From: Acidimicrobiaceae bacterium
Lineage (GTDB): Bacteria > Actinomycetota > Acidimicrobiia > Acidimicrobiales > Bog-793
Direction of reading: 5' to 3'
Length of the DNA: 35,123 bases
Assembly: GCA_003140595.1 (NCBI GenBank)
Contig: PLKG01000066.1
Span: forward strand, 10,355 to 45,477
Below are positions 8,128-16,412 of this stretch, piece after piece. The position numbers were made by a program, and so were the translations under genes. Below the pieces are notes generated by a model, which saw nothing but the letters and a program-made list of their open reading frames with translations, was not told the origin of the DNA and did no database searches. The first letter of the stretch is position 1. Each line of letters starts with the position of its first letter.

Positions 8128-9126
8128 CTGGCGGCCACCGACCAGTCACTTGCCATCACAGTTGCGCCCCGTGTGGGCGGCGAGATCATCCGGACTTTGC
8201 AACTCACCAAGGTCTATCCCGGGACAGATTTCGCGGCTGTGGACAGGCTGGATCTCACCGTGCATCCCCGCGAGATCTTCGGGCTTCTCGGTCCGAATGG
8301 CGCGGGAAAGACGACCACCGCCGGCATGTTGACGACCAGGGTCGTCCCGACGTCCGGCCAAGCCCACGTCGCCGGAGTCGACGTCATCGCCCACCCGGCG
8401 CGCGCGAAGCAGTTGATCGGCGTCGTATCACAACAGAACACCTTGGACCGCTCGCTTACCGTGTGGGAGAACCTCTACTTCCACGGCCTGCTGTTCGGTG
8501 TCCCCAAGCGCGAGGCGCGGCGGGTGACCGACGAGTTGCTCGAACAGTTCGTGCTGTCCAAGTGGGCCAAGGCGACAGTCCATGCCCTGTCAGGTGGAAT
8601 GGCGCAGCGGCTCATGGTCGCTCGGGCGATTTTTCACCGTCCTGCCGTTCTGTTCATGGACGAACCGACTGCCGGGCTCGACCCCCAGAGCCGGCTGGCA
8701 TTGTGGGAGATCCTCGGCAAACTGAACCAACAGGGCCAGACCATCTTGTTGACTACGCACTACATGGAAGAGGCGGACCAACTCTGTGATCGCGTCGCCA
8801 TCATGGACCACGGCCAGATCCTTGCCCTAGACACGCCAGCCAACCTCAAGCAGAGCATCGACGCCGACACGGTATTGACCGTGCGGACATCGAGCCGCAC
8901 CGAAGAGCTCGCGAAACTGCTCAAGTCGCAGGTGGAGGGAGCCGTCCGCACGCGCCTCATCGACGGTGGGGTCGAGTTGTTCGTCCGCAACCCCGGCCAC
9001 GGGCTGCTGCCACGGGTCGTGAACGTGGCCGAGGATGCCGGCATCGTGGTGAACGACCTCTCGGTCTCGGAGACGACGCTCGAGACGGTCTTCATCTCGC
9101 TGACCGGCAAGGAGCTACGCGACTGA
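8128..9126 (+). CDS. ABC-2 type exporter, ATP-binding protein (DrrA-like)
   Basis: This is the ATPase of a two-gene ABC exporter. All motifs are present: Walker A GPNGAGKTTT, Q-loop SQQNTLD, signature LSGGMAQRLMVARAI, Walker B VLFMDEPTAGLDP and switch His in LLTTHYMEEADQLCD. A ~90-residue C-terminal tail ends ETTLETVFISLTGKELRD, as in DrrA/daunorubicin-type ATPases. The frame is open from 7654, but its first ~112 codons are IS110 transposase. I start the gene at CTG 8128, behind AAAGGAG, which gives 332 residues, the normal family length; GTG 8173 is the alternative. Its stop TGA overlaps the ATG of the permease by one base, so the two are translationally coupled. Substrate is unknown. Confidence 0.88.
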   Translation: MAATDQSLAITVAPRVGGEIIRTLQLTKVYPGTDFAAVDRLDLTVHPREIFGLLGPNGAGKTTTAGMLTTRVVPTSGQAHVAGVDVIAHPARAKQLIGVVSQQNTLDRSLTVWENLYFHGLLFGVPKREARRVTDELLEQFVLSKWAKATVHALSGGMAQRLMVARAIFHRPAVLFMDEPTAGLDPQSRLALWEILGKLNQQGQTILLTTHYMEEADQLCDRVAIMDHGQILALDTPANLKQSIDADTVLTVRTSSRTEELAKLLKSQVEGAVRTRLIDGGVELFVRNPGHGLLPRVVNVAEDAGIVVNDLSVSETTLETVFISLTGKELRD

Positions 9127-10094
9127 TGACGACAACCGCGAGCTCCCCCGACAAGGACGCCGTTGCGCCCACTGCCGAGCAGATTGCAGCGGCCGACGCA
9201 GCGACGACCGCCGGACTGGTCGCCTACCGCCAGGAGATCGGCCTCGGCGCAGTTCGTTCGACCTTCGCCGCCAGCCGGAGCGCGCTCGGAGCGCTCATGC
9301 GGCGCGACGTCGTCGTGCTGCGCAAGGACATCGTGATCTTCTGCCTTCGCACCGTGATCCAGCCGTTCCTTCTCGTGTTCGTCTTCCTCTATGTCTTCCC
9401 CACCATCGGTCAGGGCGTCGGCAGCTCCGGCCACGGACACGCTGCCACCATCGCCGAGTCCGCTTTCGCGACCGTGCTCGTGCCCGGTGTGGTCGCGATC
9501 TCGATCATGTTCCAGGGCGTGCAAGCCGTGGCGCTGACAATGTCGCAGGAATTCGGCTTCACCCGGGAGATCGAGGACCGCGTGCAGGCGCCGTGCCCGA
9601 TCTGGCTCGTCGCCATAGCCAAGGTGCTGTCCGCGGCCTGCCAGGGCCTGCTGTCCGCGCTCCTGGTCTTCCCGATCGCGGCTGTCGTGCACGCCCCTGG
9701 CGTTGCGGCGCACCTCAGCTTCCACTGGTGGATCCTCGTGACGCTGATCCCTCTCGCCTGCTTGGCGATGTCGTCGCTCGGCCTGCTCCTCGGCACGGCC
9801 TTCCAGCCCCGAAACATCGGGCTCATGTTCGGCTTCATCGTGCTGCCGATCACGTTCCTCGGTGGCACGTACTACCAGTGGACCAAGCTGTCGCCGGTGC
9901 ATGTCGGCAGTTTCCACTGGCTGCAGATCCTCGTGCTCGTCAATCCGCTCATCTACGTGACCGAAGGAATGCGTGCCGCGCTGACCGATTCCTCGCACAT
10001 GCACCTGTATGTGGTCTACCCGCTGCTGTCGATCTTCTTCGTCGTGTTCTTGTCGCTCGGCCTGCGGAACTTCCGACGACGCGTTCTTGCCTGA
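9126..10094 (+). CDS. ABC-2 type exporter permease
   Basis: The 322-residue protein has a ~70-residue Ala-rich cytoplasmic N-terminus and about six membrane helices. They include IVIFCLRTVIQPFLLVFVFL, TVLVPGVVAISIMFQGVQAV, the LSAACQGLLSALLVFPIAAV segment and a final YPLLSIFFVVFLSLGL. The segment FGFTREIEDRVQAPCPIWLV matches the ABC-2 permease coupling region, and FIVLPITFLGGTYY is the usual loop before the last helices. It pairs with the ATPase directly upstream (TGATG overlap) to form a dimeric exporter. Such pairs move drugs, lipids or polysaccharides; nothing in the sequence picks between these. After the stop, 10095-10220 holds nothing recognisable. Confidence 0.92.
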   Translation: MTTTASSPDKDAVAPTAEQIAAADAATTAGLVAYRQEIGLGAVRSTFAASRSALGALMRRDVVVLRKDIVIFCLRTVIQPFLLVFVFLYVFPTIGQGVGSSGHGHAATIAESAFATVLVPGVVAISIMFQGVQAVALTMSQEFGFTREIEDRVQAPCPIWLVAIAKVLSAACQGLLSALLVFPIAAVVHAPGVAAHLSFHWWILVTLIPLACLAMSSLGLLLGTAFQPRNIGLMFGFIVLPITFLGGTYYQWTKLSPVHVGSFHWLQILVLVNPLIYVTEGMRAALTDSSHMHLYVVYPLLSIFFVVFLSLGLRNFRRRVLA

Positions 10095-10220
10095 GGCGGC
10101 CCGCCGCGAATGTTGGCTCTGGGCATTTCGGTAGGCGAGGCCAGGTATGAAGCTGCTACCGCAGGGTCAAGTCAAATTCCTCGATGGAGACAAGTTCTCG
10201 ACTCGGTCGCGCAGGCCTTG

Positions 10221-10565
10221 TCAGTGGAGATGCTTCTGCCAGTCAGGCGGCACACGGCCGGCCGGACCGGGGACCGGTTGGCTGAGTGGGTGGTGCTCAG
10301 GTGCGGCTAGGGCGGGCCCGTCCCGGAACTGCTCGCTTTCGTAGTCCCAGAACCAGTCCTCCCCAGGCTCGAAACTTCGGATGACGGTGTGGGCAGAGTC
10401 CTGGGCGTGCTTTGTGGCGTGCTGGCTCGGGGAAGAGTCACAACAGCCGATGTGACCACATTCGGTGCAACGTCGCAGATGGAGCCACCAGCCGTCACTG
10501 GCCAGGCACTCGGCGCAACCGGTGCCGCTAGGCAGCGCCGCCAGGTTGATGCGGGCGTCAGACAT
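10221..10565 (-). CDS. UBP-type zinc-finger protein
   Basis: The 114-residue protein is almost entirely one zf-UBP domain. Likely zinc ligands are C17 and C20 (GCAEC), C33 and C36 (RCTECGHIG), C41/C42, H49, H53 and H59. The segments GWWLHLRRC and HTVIRSFEPGEDWFWDY are typical of the actinobacterial version. In eukaryotes this fold binds the C-terminal tail of ubiquitin; the bacterial role is unknown. ATG at 10565 lacks a clear Shine-Dalgarno sequence but is the only sensible start. It is divergent from the GH4 gene and convergent with the ABC permease, so it is probably transcribed alone. Confidence 0.85.
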   Translation of the reverse strand: MSDARINLAALPSGTGCAECLASDGWWLHLRRCTECGHIGCCDSSPSQHATKHAQDSAHTVIRSFEPGEDWFWDYESEQFRDGPALAAPEHHPLSQPVPGPAGRVPPDWQKHLH

Positions 10566-10901
10566 GGCTCAAGCTTATGGTCGAGTCGTCCTCTTCCGGA
10601 CCGAGGTGCTCTGGCGAACTACGACTCGACGCGGTTCGGCTCGCGGCGACCAAGGTGCGGAGTCTCCCCTCGGATGTCGTCGTTGAACCCAAGGTCGATG
10701 AGCGTCGGCTGTGCCGACTCGCGTAGTGTTCGCCTTCATGGGATCCCAGATCGGCGCCTCGAGGTCGACTGGCTCCTGCGGCGGCCGGCGGAACATCGGT
10801 CTGCACTTGATCGCGACGCTCTCGCGCGTCGGTTGTCCCACGATGACGCCCCGGCCTTGGCGGGCGCCTGCGGACACGCCCACCAATAGGAGGTTTTCTT
10901 C
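10566..10901. other. Divergent intergenic region upstream of the sugar cluster
   Basis: This 336-bp region should hold the promoters of the UBP gene and the GH4 gene. The only clear signal is the GH4 ribosome-binding site AGGAGG at 10888-10893, eight bases before GTG 10902. Short open frames on both strands have no recognisable domains. Confidence 0.4.
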
Positions 10902-12233
10902 GTGAGAGTCGTCTTCATCGGAGCGGGAAGTGTCGTGTTCACGAGGAACCTCACGCGGGACATCCTCACCTTCCCGGAGCTTCAAGACAGCGAGATCGTT
11001 CTGATGGACATCGACCCCGAGAAGCTCTCTCGTGCCGAGAGGCTCGTGAGCCGGATGGCCGAGACGGCCAAGTCACCGGTCAGGGTCATCGCCACCACCG
11101 ATCGTCGTCAGGCCCTGGAAGGGGCCGATTACGTCGTCGTCACGATCCAGGTAGGTGGGAAAAGCCAGTGGGAGACGGACATAGGCATCCCGGAACGCTA
11201 CGGGGTGGGACAGTGCGTAGGTGACACCATCGGGCCCGGTGGGATCTTCCGTGGCCTGCGCCACCTAGCGGTCTTCGACGGCCTCATGAAGGACATGGCG
11301 GATCTGTGCCCGGGGGCACTCGTCCTGCAGTACTCGAACCCGATGGCCATCCTCACCTGGTGCACAGCCCTGTCGGGACTGCGGGTCGTGGGCCTTTGCC
11401 ACAGCGTCCAGCAGACGGCCCGCCTGTTAGCCGGCTACTGCGATGTCCCCTCTGAGGAGCTCAGCTACTGGGTCGCGGGGATCAACCACCAGGCCTGGTT
11501 CCTCACCCTCGAGCACGATGGCCGGGACCTCTACCCCCGCCTGCGCTCACACCTCGACAACCCCGGGACGCTCGCGCTCGAGCCCGTGCGTTTCGAGCTG
11601 ATGCGCCGCTTCGGCTACTTCGTGACCGAGTCGAGCGGCCATGCCTCCGAGTACCTCCCCTATTTCCGCAAGCGGCCCGAGCTGCTGGCCTCTTTGGTGG
11701 AGACCTTCGAGTCGGCAGGGTCCGACTACTCGGCCTGGTTCGGCTACGGCAAGACGGGCGGCTGTGCCGCCAGCATGCGACTGACCGAGTCCGCCTACGA
11801 ACAAGAGGTCGCCCGCCAGATCGCCGGCACCGAGCCCGTCGAGCTCCGGCGTTCGGACGAGTACGGCGCCCTCATAATCCATGCGGCAGAGACAGGCACC
11901 CCCCTTCGCATCAACGGCAACGTGCTCAACGACGACCTCATCACCAACCTGCCTACTGGGGTATGTGTCGAGGTCCCGTGCCTCGTGGACCGTGCAGGAA
12001 TTCACCCTTGTGCGGTGGGAGCCCTCCCACCTCAGCTGGCCTCGCTGAACCGGAGCAACATCGCCGTGCAGGAGCTTGTCGTAAAGGGGCATCTCGAACG
12101 GGACAAGGAGGCCATCTACCAGGCGATGGCACTCGATCCCTTGACAGCTGCGGTCTGTTCTCTGGACGAGATCTGGAAGCTGACCGACGACATGTTCGCT
12201 GCGAACGAACCCTGGCTGACCCAGTTCGCCTAG
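10902..12233 (+). CDS. Glycoside hydrolase family 4 (alpha-galactosidase/alpha-glucosidase, MelA-like)
   Basis: This 443-residue cytoplasmic enzyme would use NAD+ and a divalent metal to cleave glycosides by the GH4 redox-elimination route. The Rossmann start is VVFIGAGSVVFTRNL. VVTIQVGG, GDTIGPGGIFRGLR and YSNPM (N146) line the cofactor and substrate site. Metal ligands are expected at C166 in GLCHSVQ and H196 in GINHQAW. The C-H-S-V motif is that of the MelA/AglA branch (alpha-galactosidase or alpha-glucosidase) rather than CNVP-type phospho-glycosidases. That suggests non-phosphorylated substrates. GTG start with AGGAGG eight bases upstream. It leads a co-oriented trio with the GH94 phosphorylase and an aldo/keto reductase, though gaps of about 215-240 bp may mean separate promoters. 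Confidence 0.93.
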   Translation: MRVVFIGAGSVVFTRNLTRDILTFPELQDSEIVLMDIDPEKLSRAERLVSRMAETAKSPVRVIATTDRRQALEGADYVVVTIQVGGKSQWETDIGIPERYGVGQCVGDTIGPGGIFRGLRHLAVFDGLMKDMADLCPGALVLQYSNPMAILTWCTALSGLRVVGLCHSVQQTARLLAGYCDVPSEELSYWVAGINHQAWFLTLEHDGRDLYPRLRSHLDNPGTLALEPVRFELMRRFGYFVTESSGHASEYLPYFRKRPELLASLVETFESAGSDYSAWFGYGKTGGCAASMRLTESAYEQEVARQIAGTEPVELRRSDEYGALIIHAAETGTPLRINGNVLNDDLITNLPTGVCVEVPCLVDRAGIHPCAVGALPPQLASLNRSNIAVQELVVKGHLERDKEAIYQAMALDPLTAAVCSLDEIWKLTDDMFAANEPWLTQFA

Positions 12234-12387
12234 GTGCCCTGACGTCCTGCGCCGGCCGCAGGTTCCAGGGGCTCGGCGGAAGGCACTGCGGACCGAGGTG
12301 AGACCGGTGGAGATGAAATTGCTGGGCCTCGAGTCTTCTGGCCGGGTGGCTGCCAGAAAGACACGAGGTGTTTTCCGCCTAACCGCC

Positions 12388-12399
12388 CTTTGTACAAAG
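12388..12399. promoter_or_regulatory. Perfect 12-bp palindrome upstream of the GH94 gene
   Basis: CTTTGTACAAAG is a perfect palindrome in an AT-rich island 77 bp before ATG 12476. It is a plausible operator for a sugar-responsive repressor, but no regulator gene is encoded nearby. The rest of 12234-12448 shows nothing else. Confidence 0.35.
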
Positions 12400-12475
12400 C
12401 AGCGTTTCGGGCCTACGCGGTGCCTCGAACGCCATTCGGCGCAAACGAGTGCTCGTGGTTATAGGTTCAAGGAAC

Positions 12476-14968
12476 ATGAATCCCGACGCACTTAGACCCG
12501 ACGACACCGGCGAAGCCGCAGCGCTGGCCGCCAACGCCTACGGCTACTACGACGCCAGCGTGCGGGAGTACGTGATAACACGCCCGGACACGCCTACGCC
12601 CTGGATCAACTACCTGGGACAGGGACGCTACGGCGGCATCATCTCCAATACCGCCGGCGGCTTCTCATTTGACCGCGACCCTCGCGACCGCAGGGTGAGC
12701 CGCTATCGCTACAACTCCCTGCCGCCCGACCAGCCCGGCCGTTACGTCTATCTCCGCCGGAAGGACACCGGTGAGTACTGGGGCGCGACCTGGCAGCCGG
12801 TGCGGGCCTCTTTGGACAGCTACGAGTGCCGACACGGCGCCGGCTACACCAAGATCAGGACCGAGCGGCAAGGCACCTTGGCCGAGGTGCTGTACTTCGT
12901 GCCTCCGACTCCGTCTGACGACCCGTGTCCCGCGGAACTCTGGGTGCTCCGGCTGGCAAACAAGTCGCAGAGCACACAGGTGATCCAGGTCTTCAGCTAC
13001 GTGGAGCTGAGCTTCAAAGACGCCTCGAGCGATCTGAACAACCTTGACTGGAGCCAGCACATAGTGAGCTCTCGATATGACGAGGGCAGCCATGCAATCG
13101 TGACCGGGACCAGGTTCTCCCCGACCAGGCAGTTCTTCGCCTCGGACCGTCCGCCGCTCGGCTACGACAGCGACCGGGAGGCCTTCGTCGGGCGGTGTCG
13201 GGGGCTCGAGGCGCCGGCAGCTGTGGTCGCCGGGACTCCGAGTCGAAGCGAGGCTCCTCGTGGCAACAATATCGGGTCGCTCTACCATGAGATCTCCCTG
13301 GAACCCGGGACAGAAGCCAGCATCGTCTACGTGCTCGGGATCACCGATGCTCCCGGTGAGATCAGCACAGTCACGCGTCGCTATCGTGACCCGGCTGCTG
13401 TGGGGCACGCTTTCGAGGCCCTCAGCTCTGACTGGGAAACCTATTTCGAGGCTTTCAGCGCGCAGACCCCGGACGCTGACACCAACGCGATGCTCAACTG
13501 TTGGAGCCCACTGCAGTGCCGCACCGCCTTGTACTGGTCGCGTTTCGTGTCGGGCTATGAGACCGGACTTGGACGTGGGATAGGCACCCGCGACACCGCC
13601 CAGGACGTTCTGGGGGTGGTCCCTGCCGCCCCGGGTGAAGTTGCCTCCCGCCTGGAGAGGCTGTGGGGTGTGCAATTCGCAGACGGCCACACTTGGCACC
13701 AGTTCTTTCCGCTCAGTGGCCAAGGTGGCCCAGGCCTCGCCGCGGAACGGCCCACTTGGCCCCAGTGGTTCTGCGACGACCACCTGTGGCTCGTCATAGC
13801 CACTTGTGCGTACCTGGCGGAGACCGGCAATTACGGCTACCTGCAACGGAGGGTTCCTTATGCGCGAGATGAGGCGGTCGGCTCGCCACTGACCCGACGA
13901 AATGGCACCCAAGCGGACCAGGCGGCGACGGACGACACGATCTGGGGGCACATGATGGCCGGGTTGGAATTCACCCTTGCCAATCGCGGCCCGCACGGTC
14001 TGCCGAGGCCCGGCTTCTCCGATTGGGACGACACATTGAACGTCGATCACGGCTCGGGCTTGGCGGAGAGCGTCTGGTGCGGCATGCAATTCTGCCGGGC
14101 GGTCTTGGACTTGGCGGACCTCGTGGATCACCTCGGAACTGAGGAGGAAGCGGCGCGCTTTCGGCGCATGCATGACGAGATGGCGCAAGCGATCAACTCC
14201 AGTGCCTGGGACGGGTCGTGGTACGGACGCTCCTTCGACGACGAGGGCAAACTCCTTGGGGTGTCTTCGGAGGATCGGCACCGGATCAACTTGATCCCAC
14301 AGAGCTGGTGTGTGATCGGCGAAGTTGCCCCGCTCGAGCGAGCGATGCTCGCCATGGCCTCTGCTCACGACCTCTTGGGTACGCCCTACGGACCCAGTTT
14401 GATGTGGCCGCCGTACGACGGAGGCGACCCGCGCGTGAACGGGACGAGCACCTTCCCGCCGGGAGCGAAGGAAAATGGCGGGATCTTCTGCCACGCTGCA
14501 GCCTGGTCCGTCGTCGCAGCTGCCCGAATGGGTGACGGGGACCGCGCGTACGAGTACTACCGCCAGCTCCTCCCGCTGTCGCGGCCCGATGTCGAGCGGT
14601 CGGCGGTGGAGCCCTACGTCTACTGCCAGAATATCTGCGGGCCTGCTCATCCCCAGTATGGGCTGGGGCGCAACGCCTGGCTCACCGGCGCTGCGTCGTG
14701 GATGTACGTGGCCGTCACCCAGTGGATCCTCGGAATAAGACCCACTCACGCCGGGCTCCGTATAGCGCCGGCGATTCCCTCCGCTTGGCCCGGGTTCTCC
14801 GCGAAGCGCCTGTTCCGCGGCGCTTGGTACGACATCACCGTCACGCGCCGCGGTCGGGGAAGTGGCGTATCGCTCACAGTGGACGGCAGGCCGGTCCCAG
14901 GAGACGTGGTGGCGCTGGCGGGCCCAGGGATCTCGCAGGTCGTAGTGCGTGTCACATTGGGCGACTAG
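12476..14968 (+). CDS. GH94 family carbohydrate phosphorylase (cellobiose phosphorylase-like)
   Basis: This ~830-residue enzyme should split a beta-linked glucosyl disaccharide with phosphate, giving a sugar-1-phosphate. It opens with the GH94 hallmark YGYYDASVREYVITRPDTP then PWINYLGQGRYGGIIS. Further blocks are the catalytic FSDWDDTLN (general acid Asp, probably D519), TFPPGAKENGGIFCHAAAW at the phosphate site, and PYVYCQNI and AWLTGAASWMYVA near the barrel end. It finishes with the short beta-domain (GLRIAPAIPSAWPGF). Canonical enzymes read DWND where this reads DWDD. Exact substrate cannot be read from sequence. ATG 12476 has AAGGA only two bases away; GTG 12449 in the same frame is an alternative. 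No signal peptide is seen, so the disaccharide must be imported by a transporter outside the window. Confidence 0.9.
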   Translation: MNPDALRPDDTGEAAALAANAYGYYDASVREYVITRPDTPTPWINYLGQGRYGGIISNTAGGFSFDRDPRDRRVSRYRYNSLPPDQPGRYVYLRRKDTGEYWGATWQPVRASLDSYECRHGAGYTKIRTERQGTLAEVLYFVPPTPSDDPCPAELWVLRLANKSQSTQVIQVFSYVELSFKDASSDLNNLDWSQHIVSSRYDEGSHAIVTGTRFSPTRQFFASDRPPLGYDSDREAFVGRCRGLEAPAAVVAGTPSRSEAPRGNNIGSLYHEISLEPGTEASIVYVLGITDAPGEISTVTRRYRDPAAVGHAFEALSSDWETYFEAFSAQTPDADTNAMLNCWSPLQCRTALYWSRFVSGYETGLGRGIGTRDTAQDVLGVVPAAPGEVASRLERLWGVQFADGHTWHQFFPLSGQGGPGLAAERPTWPQWFCDDHLWLVIATCAYLAETGNYGYLQRRVPYARDEAVGSPLTRRNGTQADQAATDDTIWGHMMAGLEFTLANRGPHGLPRPGFSDWDDTLNVDHGSGLAESVWCGMQFCRAVLDLADLVDHLGTEEEAARFRRMHDEMAQAINSSAWDGSWYGRSFDDEGKLLGVSSEDRHRINLIPQSWCVIGEVAPLERAMLAMASAHDLLGTPYGPSLMWPPYDGGDPRVNGTSTFPPGAKENGGIFCHAAAWSVVAAARMGDGDRAYEYYRQLLPLSRPDVERSAVEPYVYCQNICGPAHPQYGLGRNAWLTGAASWMYVAVTQWILGIRPTHAGLRIAPAIPSAWPGFSAKRLFRGAWYDITVTRRGRGSGVSLTVDGRPVPGDVVALAGPGISQVVVRVTLGD

Positions 14969-15122
14969 CACCTGCGATCTTCCACCAGGCGGTCGCGACT
15001 TCGGCACGCCAGTTCTCCCCGGATCCTCGCCGGCGGTTTCCGAGGTACCTTGGCTCACAGGTTCGAGACAGCCCTGCGGGGAGTCGAGCAGCAACGTGTC
15101 GTCCGCCTGACGGTTATCGTCT

Positions 15123-15142
15123 CCGGTTGTCAAACGAACCGG
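15123..15142. promoter_or_regulatory. Dyad upstream of the aldo/keto reductase gene
   Basis: CCGGTT and AACCGG form a perfect inverted repeat with an 8-bp spacer, 40 bp before GTG 15183. It could be an operator or a small hairpin in the leader. The rest of 14969-15182 shows nothing. Confidence 0.3.
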
Positions 15143-15182
15143 CGTGCCGGTCGTCGCCAGACAGAAACGGAAACAGCCCATC

Positions 15183-16211
15183 GTGACGCCCTACCTCCCT
15201 GTCCAGAACCGCTATGAGTCGATGACCTACCGCCGTTGCGGGCACAGCGGCCTGCTGCTGCCCGCGGTGTCGCTCGGGCTCTGGCAGAACTTCGGCGACG
15301 AACGGCCGCTCGACACTCAGCGCGCCATCTTGCGCCGGGCCTTCGACCTAGGGATCACCCACTTCGATCTGGCGAACAACTATGGGCCGCCGTATGGCAG
15401 CGCCGAGTCGAATTTCGGTCGGATCCTCCGCTCCGACTTCCGAGACCACCGCGACGAGCTCGTGATCTCGACAAAGGCCGGTTGGGACATGTGGCCGGGC
15501 CCGTACGGAGATCTCGGTTCCCGCAAGTACCTGCTGGCGAGCTTGGACCAGAGCCTCAAGCGGATTGGCGTCGACTACGTCGACATCTTCTACCACCATC
15601 GGTTCGACCCCGAGACCCCCCTCGAGGAGAGCATCGGCGCGCTCCATTCGGCGGTCCAACAGGGCAAGGCCCTCTACATCGGGATCTCGTCCTACTCCGG
15701 TCGACGCACGGCGGAGGCCATTGCCATCCTCAACCGGCTCGGCACCCCTCTGCTCATCCACCAGCCGTCGTACTCGATGCTGAACCGATGGGTCGAAGGA
15801 GAGCTTCTCGACGTGCTTGGCAATCAAGGTGTCGGGTGCATCGCCTTCTCCGCGCTGGCCCAGGGCCTGCTCACCGACCGGTACCTCAACGGGGTCCCCG
15901 AAGGGTCGCGCGCGGCGAGGAATGGTTCGTTGTCACAAGAGATGCTCAACGACGACAACCTGGCCCGCGTGCGTGCCCTGCACGCCATCGCGCAGCGACG
16001 AGGGCAGAGCTTGGCTCAGATGGCCGTCGCATGGGTGCTGCGCGATGCGCGGGTCACCTCGGTCCTGATCGGGGCCAGCAGCGTGAATCAGCTGGAGCAG
16101 AACGTCGCGGCGCTTGACCACCTCGGCTTCTCCGCAGACGAGCTCGCCGAGATCGACAGGCACGCCGTCGAAGGCGGCATCGACCTATGGCGCACTCCCG
16201 CCACGAGCTGA
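15183..16211 (+). CDS. YghZ-type aldo/keto reductase (L-glyceraldehyde 3-phosphate reductase family)
   Basis: This 342-residue NADPH-dependent reductase opens with NRYESMTYRRCGHSGLLLPA, the typical start of YghZ/KCNAB-like AKR14 proteins. Tetrad residues are visible: Asp in THFDLANNYG, Tyr in NNYGPPYGSAE, Lys in ISTKAGWDMWPGPYG and His in FYHHRFDP. The cofactor end is VLIGASSVNQLEQNV. GTG 15183 gives the usual N-terminus; the frame opens at 15144 but the extra residues are not family-like. The ribosome-binding site is weak. E. coli YghZ reduces L-glyceraldehyde 3-phosphate and detoxifies methylglyoxal. Beside GH4 and GH94 genes it may act on a sugar aldehyde (inference). About 200 bp of non-coding DNA follows before the convergent deaminase gene. 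Confidence 0.92.
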   Translation: MTPYLPVQNRYESMTYRRCGHSGLLLPAVSLGLWQNFGDERPLDTQRAILRRAFDLGITHFDLANNYGPPYGSAESNFGRILRSDFRDHRDELVISTKAGWDMWPGPYGDLGSRKYLLASLDQSLKRIGVDYVDIFYHHRFDPETPLEESIGALHSAVQQGKALYIGISSYSGRRTAEAIAILNRLGTPLLIHQPSYSMLNRWVEGELLDVLGNQGVGCIAFSALAQGLLTDRYLNGVPEGSRAARNGSLSQEMLNDDNLARVRALHAIAQRRGQSLAQMAVAWVLRDARVTSVLIGASSVNQLEQNVAALDHLGFSADELAEIDRHAVEGGIDLWRTPATS

Positions 16212-16412
16212 GGCGCGTGGCGAAGCTCGCAGGCAGGATTGCCGACACGGTGCTCCCGGAGGCACCTGATCGCGTGACCACTCGCTGCGAATGAGACGGA
16301 CATTTCGCGTCGTTGATCGGAGCTTTCGCAGGCGTGGCTACAAGCCCAGCCAGCAACGAGCGCGTAGCGATGTTCGACATCGCAGGCCGGTCGTCACAGG
16401 CTCGAGCGGCTG

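Noticed and set aside
8760-10004. 414-residue open frame antisense to the ABC exporter genes
   Set aside because: It is an Asp/His/Arg/Glu-rich shadow with no recognisable domain; the opposite strand encodes the ABC pair.
10575-10985. 136-residue minus-strand frame upstream of GH4
   Set aside because: It overlaps the GH4 start and its strong ribosome-binding site and has no recognisable domain.
15058-15090. GGTTCGAGA sequence resembling a tRNA T-loop
   Set aside because: No acceptor, anticodon or D-arm can be formed around it.
12665-15181. 838-residue open frame antisense to the GH94 and following DNA
   Set aside because: It is a shadow of a GC-rich coding strand: Arg/Pro/Gly-rich, with no domain and no ribosome-binding site.
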